64,000 bases of DNA from Gemmatimonas sp. (lineage in GTDB: Bacteria; Gemmatimonadota; Gemmatimonadetes; Gemmatimonadales; Gemmatimonadaceae). The DNA is taken from the NCBI GenBank assembly GCA_023910675.1, contig JAAVWC010000003.1:62001-126000 (forward strand), read 5' to 3'. Under the pieces are notes generated by a model that ran no database searches, was not told the DNA's origin, and was given only the letters and a program-made list of their open reading frames with translations. The stretch's first letter is position 1; each line of letters opens with the position of its first letter. The position numbers and the translations under genes were made by a program. Below, one piece after another: positions 1 to 9,044 of this stretch.

Positions 1-1
1 T

Positions 2-1288
2 GACTCCACCATTGTAGTAGATGCGTCCACGCTGTCGCTCGTCGTGGTCAACAAGGACGGCAAGACAGCGCGCATCATGGCGTCGCCGCGCCCCAACGAC
101 ATCAACACGCTCAGCGGCGCGAACCTCGGCTCGCACGCCTTTGATGCCAAGGGGCGTTTGTACTACCGCCAGGGTGGGCAGGGCGGTGGGCCTGGCGGCG
201 GTGGGGCCATGGGCATGATGTTCGGCGGTGGCAATGACCGCGGCGGAAACCGTGGCGGTCAAGGCGGGCAGGGCAGCAACAACACCGCGCGTCCCGCCAA
301 CACGCAGAACCGCGGCGAGTTCGGTGGCGCTCCGCCGGGCGCCGCCGGTGCAGGCGCCGGTGGTGGCGATCGTGGCGGGCAGCCGTTTGGCGGCCCCGGC
401 GGTCGCGGCTTCAACCCGGCCAGCCAGCCCGATTCCGTGCCCATCGTGCGCGTCGACTTCGACACACGCAAAGCCGACACGGTCACGTATGTGAAGGTGC
501 CGAAGAACGAAACGGCCATGACGCGTGGCGAAGACGGCTCGACGCGCATGACCATCAAGATCAATCCGCTACCGCAGGCCGATGACTGGGCGCTGCTCAG
601 CGACGGCACCGTGGCCGTCATGCGGGTGCTCGACTACCACGTGGACTACTATCGTCCCGATGGCAGCCATGTCGCGTCGGAGAAGCTGCCCTTCGACTGG
701 AAGCGCATCAGCGACGAAGACAAGACCAAGCTCGTCGATTCGTTGCAGACGATGGCCAAGATGGCCACCGATCGTATGGGTGCCGGCGGTGGTGGCGGTG
801 GCTTCCGCATGTCGTTCGAGCCCATCGGTGCCGACAAGCTGCCCGACTATTACCCGCCGGTGCGTCAGGGCTCGAGCATCGCCGACATGAGCGGCAATCT
901 GTGGGTGGTGCCAACTACCTCGAACCTGTCGGCGCAGCTCGCGCAGTCGTTCATGGGCGGTCGTGGTGGCCCGCCAATGGGGGCCATGGGTGGTGCCCCG
1001 GCTGCGGGGGCCGCTGCAGGGGCCGCTGCCCGAGCTCCACGTGCGCCTGGCGCGGCACGCGATTCGACGCGTCAGGGACCGCCGCCGGCAGCCATGATGG
1101 CGATGGTTGGTGCCATGATGAATCAGCCGCCGCTCGTGTACGACGTGATCTCGCCAGACGGCAAGCTCTTGCAGCGCGTCAAGCTGCCGCCGGGACGTCA
1201 GGTCGTCGGTTTCGGGCCCGGTGGAATCATTTTTGTCACGGCACGCGAAGGCCGTCAGATGTTCCTCGAGACGGTGAAGCTGCAGTAA
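2..1288 (+). CDS. Gly/Ala-rich beta-propeller-like protein, 5' end outside window
   Basis: The reading frame is open to the first bases of the window, so the N-terminus is missing; 428 residues are visible. Two low-complexity Gly/Ala/Pro/Asn-rich stretches (about residues 50-130 and 305-355) are inserted between ordinary-looking segments. Those segments contain propeller-style repeats such as YRPDGSH and ISPDGKLLQRVKLP, and the protein ends in an aspartate/glycine-rich blade-like segment. This resembles the six-bladed propeller proteins common in Gemmatimonadota, but I cannot assign a substrate or role. A GTG at 44 could be read as a start, but the open frame upstream argues for truncation by the window edge. 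A strong hairpin follows the stop. Confidence 0.6.
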   Translation, partial: DSTIVVDASTLSLVVVNKDGKTARIMASPRPNDINTLSGANLGSHAFDAKGRLYYRQGGQGGGPGGGGAMGMMFGGGNDRGGNRGGQGGQGSNNTARPANTQNRGEFGGAPPGAAGAGAGGGDRGGQPFGGPGGRGFNPASQPDSVPIVRVDFDTRKADTVTYVKVPKNETAMTRGEDGSTRMTIKINPLPQADDWALLSDGTVAVMRVLDYHVDYYRPDGSHVASEKLPFDWKRISDEDKTKLVDSLQTMAKMATDRMGAGGGGGGFRMSFEPIGADKLPDYYPPVRQGSSIADMSGNLWVVPTTSNLSAQLAQSFMGGRGGPPMGAMGGAPAAGAAAGAAARAPRAPGAARDSTRQGPPPAAMMAMVGAMMNQPPLVYDVISPDGKLLQRVKLPPGRQVVGFGPGGIIFVTAREGRQMFLETVKLQ

Positions 1289-1306
1289 GCGGTTGTAGCG
1301 CTGAAT

Positions 1307-1349
1307 ACCACGAAGCCCCCGATGCGACAGGCATCGGGGGCTTCGTGGT
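1307..1349 (+). terminator. Perfect 19-bp hairpin, probable terminator
   Basis: Arms 1307-1325 and 1331-1349 are perfectly complementary with a 5-nt loop (gacag), 18 nt after the stop codon of the first gene. There is no T-tract on either side, so it may be an intrinsic terminator of the GC-rich type or a transcript-end stabiliser. Confidence 0.7.
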
Positions 1350-1430
1350 GTGCGCAAAGGCAAGGGCGATTGGGTCGCCTGCTGTCTTCGGGGTGCTTGG
1401 GGTCGAGGCCTTGGTCGTGGCGGAAGTCGG

Positions 1431-1722
1431 GGCACAGCCACGACAGTCTGGGCACTGACACCACCGTCGGGGCACTGCCACCACGGTCGGGGTCCCGGCC
1501 GGGTCTGGCGCTACGCTGCGCTGGCGCGTCGGAGTCGGGGCTCAATTGTCGCGGTCGGGGCTGCCCCGACACGTTATCCCCGACCCCGACGCGCCAGCGC
1601 CGCGCCGCGCCAGACCCGACCAGGACCCCGACCGCAGGTAGACCCCGACTGTAGTGGCAGTGCCCCGACCGTTGTGGCAGTACCCCGACTGTGGTTGCAG
1701 TACCCCGACCCCGACCGCAGCC
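1431..1722. repeat. Foldback repeat element, copy A (20-bp units around a 40-bp inverted repeat)
   Basis: This occupies most of the 550-bp gap between two convergent genes. The left arm has three consecutive 20-bp units (1431-1490). The right arm has three units in reverse complement (1643-1702), of the form CCCCGACYGTNGTRGCWGTR. Between them lies a 40-bp inverted repeat (1501-1540 against 1578-1617, about four mismatches by eye) around a 37-bp centre. The whole segment could fold into one long hairpin. A related element lies at 19508-19887. No protein-coding frame, spacer pattern or transposase is present, so this is neither a CRISPR array nor an insertion sequence. Its function is unknown. 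Confidence 0.85.
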
Positions 1723-1755
1723 GGGACCCAGACCACAAAAAGTGACCAACACCAA

Positions 1756-1786
1756 GAAGGGCCGGCGCAATGTGCGCCGGCCCTTC
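1756..1786 (-). terminator. Terminator downstream of pckA
   Basis: A perfect 14-bp stem (1756-1769 / 1773-1786) with a 3-nt loop lies 52 nt past the pckA stop. On the minus strand the stem is followed within about 20 nt by a run of five T, supporting intrinsic termination of pckA. It can also act for the plus strand. Confidence 0.75.
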
Positions 1787-1838
1787 CGTCTCTCCTCGTC
1801 TCTAGCGAACAAACCTGAGTCAGAAATTTCGAAATGGT

Positions 1839-3458
1839 TCAGGACTTCGGGCCGGCCGCGAGAATCGCCGGCGACACCGCATCACCGAACTTCTTGATGT
1901 TCTCGCGGAACATGCCCGCGAGCTTGGTGGCCTGCGTGTCGTACTCGGCGCCGTTGGCCCAGGTGCCACGCGGGTTGAGCACTTCGTCGGGTACACCGGC
2001 CACCGTCTTGGGCAGGTGCAGACCGAAGATCGGATCGGCGTTGAATTCCGCCGTCGCCAGCGACCCGTCGAGCGCCGCACGCACCATGGCGCGCGTGTAG
2101 CCCAACTTCATGCGCTTGCCGGTGCCGTAGGCGCCGCCGCTCCAGCCCGTGTTCACCAGCCACACCTGCGAGCCGTGCTGCGTGAGCAGTTCGCCCAGCA
2201 TCTCGGCGTACTTGGTGGGGTGCCACACGAGGAACACGGCACCGAAGCAGGCCGAGAAGGTGGCCTGAGGCTCCGTGACTCCGCGCTCCGTGCCGGCCAC
2301 CTTGGCGGTGTAGCCCGACAGGAAGTAATACATCGCCTGCTCAGGGGTGAGCTTGGCAATGGGCGGCAACACACCGAACGCGTCGGCCGTGAGGAACACG
2401 ACGTTCTTGGGATGTCCACCGCGACCGCTCGGCACATGGTTCTTGATGTAGTGCAGCGGGTACGACGCGCGCGTGTTTTCGGTGATGCTCTGATTGGCGA
2501 AATCCACGGTGCGCGACGGCGCATTGAGCACCACGTTCTCGAGGATCGTGCCGAACATCTGCGTGGTGGCGTAGATGTCGGGCTCACCTTCGGCCGACAG
2601 GTTGATCGCCTTGGCGTAGCAGCCGCCTTCGAAATTGAAGGTGCCGTTGGCCGACCAGCCGTGCTCGTCGTCACCGATCAGGTTGCGTTCCGGATCGGCC
2701 GAGAGCGTCGTCTTGCCCGTGCCCGACAACCCGAAGAAGAGCGCGGTATCACCGGCGGGGCCGATGTTGGCCGAGCAGTGCATGGAGAGCACGCCCTGCT
2801 TGGGAAGCAGGTAGTGCATTACGGTGAACATCGCCTTCTTGAGCTCACCGGCGTAGCGCGTGCCGCCAATGAGGATGGCGCGTTCGGCGAGGTTGAGCAC
2901 GATGAACGTGCCCGTCCGCGTGCCATGACGCGCCGGATCGGCCTGCATTTCCGGTGCATGATACACCGTGAAATTGGGGGCGAACGTCGCGAGTTCGGCG
3001 ATGTCGGGGCGGATGAACATGTTGCGCACGAACGACGCGTGCCACGCATTGGGCAGCACGTAGCGCACGCTCAAGCGCGTGGCCGGATCGGCGCCGCAAT
3101 ACAGATCCTGCACGAACAGTTCGTCGAGACCGTTGAGATACTGCTGCACATCGGCCTTCAGTGTCGTCCAGTGTTCGGCCGAGATGGGCTGATTGACCTT
3201 GCCCCAATCGACATCGGCTTCGCTGGCGGCCTCACGCACGACAAACTTGTCATTGGGTGAGCGGCCGGTGTGCGGCGACGTGACCGCCACGAATGGCCCC
3301 ATATCGGCAAGTGTGCCTTCATTGCGGCGGATGGCCGATTCGATCAGCTCCGGCGCGACGTAATTCCAATGGACCTTGCCCTTGGGCGTGATGCCCTGCG
3401 GGGCGAGACCGTCGGCACTCTCACGAGTGGGAGCAGACGGGGAGACCTGTGTCGCCAT
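1839..3458 (-). CDS. pckA: Phosphoenolpyruvate carboxykinase (ATP)
   Basis: This 539-residue protein converts oxaloacetate plus ATP to phosphoenolpyruvate, CO2 and ADP, the entry step of gluconeogenesis. The kinase-1a/P-loop GLSGTGKTTLSADP (about residue 245) and the downstream RNLIGDDEHGW metal/nucleotide motif identify the ATP-dependent family, and the length is typical (about 530-540). The frame extends upstream to 3590, but the ATG at 3458 is preferred. It has GAGGG about 7 nt upstream, and the extra N-terminal residues are basic and unlike the family. It is a single-gene unit, with a terminator at 1756-1786. Confidence 0.97.
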   Translation of the reverse strand: MATQVSPSAPTRESADGLAPQGITPKGKVHWNYVAPELIESAIRRNEGTLADMGPFVAVTSPHTGRSPNDKFVVREAASEADVDWGKVNQPISAEHWTTLKADVQQYLNGLDELFVQDLYCGADPATRLSVRYVLPNAWHASFVRNMFIRPDIAELATFAPNFTVYHAPEMQADPARHGTRTGTFIVLNLAERAILIGGTRYAGELKKAMFTVMHYLLPKQGVLSMHCSANIGPAGDTALFFGLSGTGKTTLSADPERNLIGDDEHGWSANGTFNFEGGCYAKAINLSAEGEPDIYATTQMFGTILENVVLNAPSRTVDFANQSITENTRASYPLHYIKNHVPSGRGGHPKNVVFLTADAFGVLPPIAKLTPEQAMYYFLSGYTAKVAGTERGVTEPQATFSACFGAVFLVWHPTKYAEMLGELLTQHGSQVWLVNTGWSGGAYGTGKRMKLGYTRAMVRAALDGSLATAEFNADPIFGLHLPKTVAGVPDEVLNPRGTWANGAEYDTQATKLAGMFRENIKKFGDAVSPAILAAGPKS

Positions 3459-3716
3459 GGTGCGACCCTCACGGTAGGCGTTCGGCAGCGTATTTGCGCG
3501 CCATGACGGCGCGCTGACCCGCTGCAGCGATGACGATGCGGAAAGGAATACAAAACACGACGACCGGCGTCGGCGTCGCGCATACGGCAAAATGGAGAAC
3601 GCGACGCGCGCGTCACGTATGAGGAACGGTGGTGTGTTCGGCGCCCCTTCGGGAGGACACGGCGCCGAACGTACAAGATGGTGACGTGAGGCCTTTGGCT
3701 CAAGCGTTGGCGCGCG

Positions 3717-4394
3717 TCAGAGCAGAACGTCAGCGCGCTGCGCGAGCAGGTAGCGGAGCGTCTGCGTATCGCGGCCGCTCACCGTCGTCGTCTGCGGGGC
3801 GGCAAACATGACATCGTTCTCACTGTCGCTGTGGCCGCCAATCCCGATGGCGTGTCCGAGCTCATGCATTACGACGGCATCCAGCGGCAGGCGGGTGGTG
3901 ACGCGTGCGAGATCGAGGCGGATGACGACGGTAGCCACGCCGCCGCCCGCGGTGAAGGGGAGTGTGACGGCGCGACCATTGTGCGCACAGAAATACGTGT
4001 AGCCCAGCGCGCTGGCGCTGCTGAACGGGCACGCAGCGGGGGTGATGACCGGCAGCGGCGTGGTGTTGTCGTACACCACGACGTTGGCCTCGGCGGGCGT
4101 CGCGGTACGCCGCAACGTGACGGTCTCGCCGCGCGGCACCGCATTCCAGCGGGGGATGGCGGCATCCACGGCTGCGGTGATCTGGGAGGAACCGGCACTC
4201 CCCGGCATGACATACACGTTCACCCGGCGCCCGTTGTCCCAGCGGTAGAGCTGCCCGCCCGTGAGCCCCGTCGGGTCGTAGGCGAAGGCACTTGGTGCCG
4301 TCGACGGCATATCACACGAGGCAACGCCGATGCCCGCAAGGGCGGCCATCGTTCGACACGCACGGTACGACAGGCTGGGGCGCCAACGGGACAC
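3717..4394 (-). CDS. Matrixin-like zinc metalloprotease lipoprotein
   Basis: This 225-residue protein has an N-terminal signal ending in a lipobox-like VASC (cysteine near residue 27), so it is probably a membrane-anchored lipoprotein. The C-terminal half holds HELGHAIGIGGHSD (about residue 178), a complete HExxHxxGxxH zinc site. A methionine follows in DVM, as the Met-turn of metzincins. The fold and size resemble reprolysin/matrixin-like peptidases. The substrate is unknown. The gene is divergent from the TonB receptor gene, with 114 bp between the starts. Two methionines lie in the signal region, so the exact start is uncertain by about 15 residues. Confidence 0.75.
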   Translation of the reverse strand: MSRWRPSLSYRACRTMAALAGIGVASCDMPSTAPSAFAYDPTGLTGGQLYRWDNGRRVNVYVMPGSAGSSQITAAVDAAIPRWNAVPRGETVTLRRTATPAEANVVVYDNTTPLPVITPAACPFSSASALGYTYFCAHNGRAVTLPFTAGGGVATVVIRLDLARVTTRLPLDAVVMHELGHAIGIGGHSDSENDVMFAAPQTTTVSGRDTQTLRYLLAQRADVLL

Positions 4395-4508
4395 AGGGCG
4401 TCTTGCGTAGAAGGGACAGGGAGCCGGCAGGGCCGCTCTTCAATATGATCCGGATCGACCTCGCAGCGCGATGGTCCGCGCGCGTTCACGGCTGACTCGA
4501 CCCCCTCC

Positions 4509-6803
4509 ATGAATCCTGGACTTCGCTGCGCGCTCACCGTTGGTGCTGTGGCGCTGCTGCCGCTTCGCGGGATATTGGCGTCACCGTATACGGCTGGCGC
4601 GGCCTTATCGCGTGCAACGCGCACCGTTCCGCTCGAGGTGACGGTGCAGGGAACGGTGACCGACACGGCGGGCACGCCGCTCGCGAACGTTCAGGTCGTT
4701 GCGAACGGGGTGAACCGCGCGGCGCTCACCGACGAACGCGGCCGCTTCGTCTTTCGTGGACTGCCAGCCGGTACGTACCACCTCGATTTCGTCCGCATCG
4801 GCTTCTCGAGCGCGCACCAGGTGGTCACGGTGCCCGCCTCCGGCCCTGAGATCACGGTGACCGTCATCATGCGCGTCGCCACGGTACGCCTGTCGAGTGT
4901 GAACGTGACGGCCACCCCGACCGGTACCGATCCGCTCAATGTCACGCAGGCCACGGTGCAGCTGTCGGGGAAGGAGCTGCAGCGTGCGCTCAGCACCAGC
5001 CTTGGGCAGACGCTCGCCAAGGAGCCCGGCATGGCGACGCGCTTCAATGGGCCGATGGCCGCAACCCCCGTCATCCGCGGCCTCACCGGTGAACGCGTGC
5101 TGGTGTTGCAGGATGGCGATCGCGCCGGTGACCTCTCATCGGCAGCGGCCGATCACCTCAATGCCGTCGACCCCAGCACGGCCGAACGCATCGAAGTGAT
5201 TCGCGGCCCCGCGTCGCTGTTGTACGGCAACAACGCGCTGGGCGGCGTGGTCAACGTCATCTCGCAGGATATTCCCACCACGATTCCCACACGCGTCACC
5301 GGGTACTCGCTGGTGCAGGGAGAGAGTGTGACGCCGGGCGGGGTGGTGAACGTTGGTCTGACGCTTCCCGTGTCATCGACGCTTGCGGTCACCCTTCGTG
5401 GTGGTTTGCGCCAATTCGCGAACATGCGTGTCGGCGGCGGGGCAGCACAGCCCAACACCAACGGCAACACGCAGCAGTTCGTGCTCGGCTCCGGCTACGT
5501 TGGCAGTCGTGCATCGGTAGGCGTGGTGTTTCGCGAAATGGACTTTGCGTACGGACTACCGCACGCTGCCGAAGACGAAGCCGTACGTCTCGATGGTGTG
5601 CGCCGCTCTCTCGTACTACAGTCCACGCTCAACACGGGATGGGGGGCGTTGCCGTCGGTGCGTGTAGACCAGACGGTACAGCGCTACTCACACGCCGAAA
5701 TCGAAGAAGACGGTGCCGTAGGCACGCGCTTCCGTCTGAATACGCAAACCACCAACATCACCGCGCGCACGCAGTGGGGGCGTGCCACCGGTGCGGTGGG
5801 GGCACAGGGACTGTTCCGACAGTACGCGCCCGTGGGCGACGAAGCGTTCACGCCGGCGGCCGACAACGAGAATGTGGCCCTCTTTGCGTATCAGGAGCTG
5901 CCGCTGGGGCTCGGGCGTACCGAAGAGCATTCGCCGCGGCTGCAGCTGGGTGCGCGCTACGACCGGTTCAGCATTCACACCAAGCCGGGGCTCGAAGCGG
6001 CACGATTTGGCGAAGCGCGCACGCGTACCTTCGACAACGTCGCGGCCTCACTGGGATTGAGCGTGCCGGTCGCCGAAGGGGTATCGCTCACCGCGAACGG
6101 ATCACGTGGCTTTCGCGCGCCGGCGGTCGAAGAGTTGTACGCGCAGGGCTTCCACGCCGCCGTCGGTACGTTCGATATAGGCAATCCCGATCTCGCCGCC
6201 GAAAAGAGTACCGGGCTCGAAGTCGGCCTCCGCGCACAAACGCCCCGCGTGTTCGCGCAGTTCGGCGCCTATCGGAACATGATCGATGATTACGTGGTGC
6301 CGGAGCTCATGGCATTCCCCGCGCTGTCGACGGCCCCCGGCGTTCCGGTCGTCACCTTTGTCGGGCGCGACGCCCTCATGCACGGTGTCGAAGGGCAGAT
6401 CGAAAGCAAACTGGTGTACCGGTTCGTGGGCGGCGTCATGGGCGACTATGTGCGCGCCACCATTCGTGGTACCGACGAATCGCTGCCGTTCATTCCTGCC
6501 GGTCGACTCGGTGCATCGCTGCGGTACGACAGCGGACGCGTATCGGCCGGTGGCGATGTACGGCGCGTGTTTGCGCAGTCGCGCGTGAGCGGTGGAGAGT
6601 TCGACGTGCCCACCGACGCGTACACCATGCTCGATCTGAACGCCACGTGGCTCTTCACCGTGCACGGCAAGCAGGTCCACTCCATGACGTTCCGTGTGGA
6701 CAACGCGCTCGACGAGCAGTACCGCGATGCCACTAGCCGCATCAAACGCTTTGCGTTCAACCCCGGGCGTAACGCCGCGCTGGTGTACAAGCTGCTTTTC
6801 TGA
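4509..6803 (+). CDS. TonB-dependent outer-membrane receptor with carboxypeptidase-regulatory domain
   Basis: This is a 764-residue outer-membrane importer. After a signal peptide comes a carboxypeptidase-regulatory-like beta-sandwich (about residues 43-125, with GTVTDTAGTPLANVQV). A plug domain follows (about 140-255, with IEVIRGPASLLYGNNALGG), then a 22-strand-type barrel ending in phenylalanine, the usual outer-membrane targeting residue. The plug sequence is closest in style to ZnuD-like receptors, so metal uptake is possible. No transporter or siderophore genes are adjacent to confirm the substrate. Confidence 0.9.
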   Translation: MNPGLRCALTVGAVALLPLRGILASPYTAGAALSRATRTVPLEVTVQGTVTDTAGTPLANVQVVANGVNRAALTDERGRFVFRGLPAGTYHLDFVRIGFSSAHQVVTVPASGPEITVTVIMRVATVRLSSVNVTATPTGTDPLNVTQATVQLSGKELQRALSTSLGQTLAKEPGMATRFNGPMAATPVIRGLTGERVLVLQDGDRAGDLSSAAADHLNAVDPSTAERIEVIRGPASLLYGNNALGGVVNVISQDIPTTIPTRVTGYSLVQGESVTPGGVVNVGLTLPVSSTLAVTLRGGLRQFANMRVGGGAAQPNTNGNTQQFVLGSGYVGSRASVGVVFREMDFAYGLPHAAEDEAVRLDGVRRSLVLQSTLNTGWGALPSVRVDQTVQRYSHAEIEEDGAVGTRFRLNTQTTNITARTQWGRATGAVGAQGLFRQYAPVGDEAFTPAADNENVALFAYQELPLGLGRTEEHSPRLQLGARYDRFSIHTKPGLEAARFGEARTRTFDNVAASLGLSVPVAEGVSLTANGSRGFRAPAVEELYAQGFHAAVGTFDIGNPDLAAEKSTGLEVGLRAQTPRVFAQFGAYRNMIDDYVVPELMAFPALSTAPGVPVVTFVGRDALMHGVEGQIESKLVYRFVGGVMGDYVRATIRGTDESLPFIPAGRLGASLRYDSGRVSAGGDVRRVFAQSRVSGGEFDVPTDAYTMLDLNATWLFTVHGKQVHSMTFRVDNALDEQYRDATSRIKRFAFNPGRNAALVYKLLF

Positions 6804-6828
6804 GCGCGCCGCGCCGCACGCCGTTGCC

Positions 6829-7797
6829 TTACGTCGCGGCGTACTCCCGCAAGGTGCGCAGCATACGCCCGTCCAGTTCGGCGGGCGTATCGCCCTTGGG
6901 CGTTTCGATGATCCGCGGCACGTGCGCGAGCCGCGCGTCCGTCATGATGCGCCGGAACGGCTCGCCGCCAATCGTGCCTTCGCCAATGAGTTCATGGCGA
7001 TCGAGGTGCGAACCGAGCTTCGCCTTCGAATCATTGAGGTGCAGGCACCCCAGTGTCTCGAAGCCCAGCACGTCGCCGAACCGCTGCCAGACACCATCGT
7101 AGTCGGTCACCACGTCGTACCCGGCCGCCCAGATGTGCGCCGTATCGAGACAGACGCCCACGCGTGCGCGCAGCGGCGACGGAATCATTGACAGCAGCGC
7201 GGCCATTTCTTCGAAGGTCGAGCCGAGCACCGTGCCCTGTCCCGCGGTCAGCTCCATGAGCAGCCTCGTGGGGCCCTGGTCCTGCTCCAGCGCCTGCACG
7301 ATGCCATCGGCGTTGCGCGCGAGTCCACTCGCGCGATCGTCCATGAAGTTGCCGGGGTGCGACACGAGTGCGTCGAGCTCCAACGCGTGACACCGCCGCA
7401 GCTCGGCACGGAAGCTCTCAATGGAGCGCGCACGCAAATCGGCGTCGGGAGACGCGAGGTTGATGAGATAGGAATCGTGCGCGCAGATCCATCGCACCTG
7501 CGTTTCGGCCATGGCGGTCTTGAAGCGGCTCGCTTCATCGGCGTCGATGTCACGCTCCTGCCACCGGTTGGCTTGCTTGGTGAAGACCTGCGCGCCCGTG
7601 GCGCTGATTTCACGCGCACGTGCCGCGGCTTCCCATGTGCCGCCCGCGATGGAGACATGCGCCCCTAACGCAGCGCCATCGGTGGTCCAGTCACCGGCAT
7701 CGACCGTAATGGGCGCCGTCAACGCCGGTGCCTTGGGTGATGCGGGCTTGCGGGTGCTGGGTTTCTTGGCCGCGGGGGCCGTCTTCTTGGCAGGCAT
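6829..7797 (-). CDS. nfo: Deoxyribonuclease IV (endonuclease IV)
   Basis: This 322-residue protein cleaves DNA 5' of abasic sites in base-excision repair. The core from about residue 40 is a TIM-barrel AP endonuclease with family features: GAHVSIAGG, the VSHPGNFM region, the GVCLDTAHIWAAGYD zinc-ligand segment, LHLNDSKAKLGSHLDRH and the final IETPKG. About 35 N-terminal residues are Lys/Ala/Pro-rich, a tail not found in the E. coli enzyme and possibly DNA-binding. It is the last gene of the minus-strand run, starting 3 nt after the EnvC-like stop. Confidence 0.93.
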   Translation of the reverse strand: MPAKKTAPAAKKPSTRKPASPKAPALTAPITVDAGDWTTDGAALGAHVSIAGGTWEAAARAREISATGAQVFTKQANRWQERDIDADEASRFKTAMAETQVRWICAHDSYLINLASPDADLRARSIESFRAELRRCHALELDALVSHPGNFMDDRASGLARNADGIVQALEQDQGPTRLLMELTAGQGTVLGSTFEEMAALLSMIPSPLRARVGVCLDTAHIWAAGYDVVTDYDGVWQRFGDVLGFETLGCLHLNDSKAKLGSHLDRHELIGEGTIGGEPFRRIMTDARLAHVPRIIETPKGDTPAELDGRMLRTLREYAAT

Positions 7798-7800
7798 GAG

Positions 7801-9030
7801 TCAGCGTTTGCTGCGGAGATACTCGAGGGGGTCGATGGCCCGTCCTTGCGGACGGATTTCGAAGTGCAAATGGGGCGGTAGGTCAGGGTCGGCTTCGCCC
7901 ACGGTACCGAGGCTCTGGCCTTTGTTCACCTGTTGTCCGCGACGTACATCAATGCGCTGCAGCGAACCGTACACCGAGTAGTCACCACCACCGTGCTGTA
8001 CGATGACGGTAGGGCCGTAGGTGCCCACGTTGTCCGCGAGCACCACGTCACCCGCCGCGATGGACTTCACCGTCGCGCCGATCGAGGCGCCAATACCGAT
8101 GCCGTTCCAGCGCGTGGTCGTGTTGTTGGGATTCACGACGCGGCCAAAGCGATACAGGATGGTGCCGTCTACCGGCCAATCGAGCTTGCCAAGGTCGGAC
8201 GTGCGGATGGTCGACGCGGCCGCCGGCCGAGCGTTGGGCGCCATTTCGGCGCGTCGACGTGCCGTCTCTATGGTGGCAATCGCGTTGGCGATGCGCGATT
8301 CGTCGCGGACGAGTTGCTGCATCCGTTCGCGGGTGCGCTGCGCTGTGAGCTGCACTGCCGTGAGATTCTTCTGCCGGCGTGATTCGAGTTCGGCGAGGCG
8401 ACGCGCCTCACGATCCTTTTCCTGCCGGTTACGTCCCACTTCATCTTGCAGGCGCACCAGCAGCATGCGCTGCGAGATGATCTGGTCGCGGAGTCCTTCC
8501 ACGCGTCTGACCATCTTGCGGTCGTTCAGTGCCAGTTCGTGCAGATACTTGTAGCGTGCTACCAGCCCCGCGAACGACTGTGCCGACAGCATGGCTTCGA
8601 CATCGTACAAGCTGCCGCGCTTATAGATCTCCACCATGCGGCGCTGGAGGGCGCCACGCTTGCTGGCCAACTCCCCTTCGGCGCGCATGAGCCCGGAGCC
8701 GGCCTTGATGACTTCTTCGTTGATCGTTTCGAGCTGCTGGTCGAGCGCGTCGACCAGTCGCTTGGTGGTGCGGCGCTGCGCTTCGAGATTATTCACCTCG
8801 TCTGCCAGTGACCGGGCACTTCGTTGCAACGCGTTCATGCGCGACTCGAGATTGGCGCGCTCCTTGCGCAGCTTGTCGAGCTCGTCCTGCTGTGCGCGGA
8901 GACGCTGCTCGCCCTGAGGTGGCTGCGTGCCGCCCTGCGCCGTCTGCGCGTGCGCGGGCACCATCGGCAGGGCACCGAGCCGCAGGCCGATGAGCACGCC
9001 GAGCCACAGTGCAGGCGTGGGGCGCCGCAT
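7801..9030 (-). CDS. envC: EnvC-like coiled-coil factor with degenerate LytM/M23 domain
   Basis: This 409-residue secreted protein has a signal peptide (cleavage probably after AHAQ). A long coiled coil follows (about residues 40-275, rich in E/R/L/Q heptads), then a C-terminal LytM/M23-fold domain ending in HLHFEIRPQG. The first zinc ligands of active M23 peptidases are absent: the HxxxD position reads NGIGI and the SxYxHL loop reads YSVYGSL. A degenerate LytM site is the hallmark of EnvC, which activates amidases rather than cutting peptidoglycan. It lies 14 bp downstream of ftsX, as expected for an FtsEX partner. Confidence 0.88.
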   Translation of the reverse strand: MRRPTPALWLGVLIGLRLGALPMVPAHAQTAQGGTQPPQGEQRLRAQQDELDKLRKERANLESRMNALQRSARSLADEVNNLEAQRRTTKRLVDALDQQLETINEEVIKAGSGLMRAEGELASKRGALQRRMVEIYKRGSLYDVEAMLSAQSFAGLVARYKYLHELALNDRKMVRRVEGLRDQIISQRMLLVRLQDEVGRNRQEKDREARRLAELESRRQKNLTAVQLTAQRTRERMQQLVRDESRIANAIATIETARRRAEMAPNARPAAASTIRTSDLGKLDWPVDGTILYRFGRVVNPNNTTTRWNGIGIGASIGATVKSIAAGDVVLADNVGTYGPTVIVQHGGGDYSVYGSLQRIDVRRGQQVNKGQSLGTVGEADPDLPPHLHFEIRPQGRAIDPLEYLRSKR

Positions 9031-9044
9031 GGTCGTGTCCCGCG

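Noticed and set aside
1431..1722. 20-bp units considered as a CRISPR array
   Set aside because: Units are contiguous with no spacers, are mirrored in inverted orientation, and no cas gene is present.
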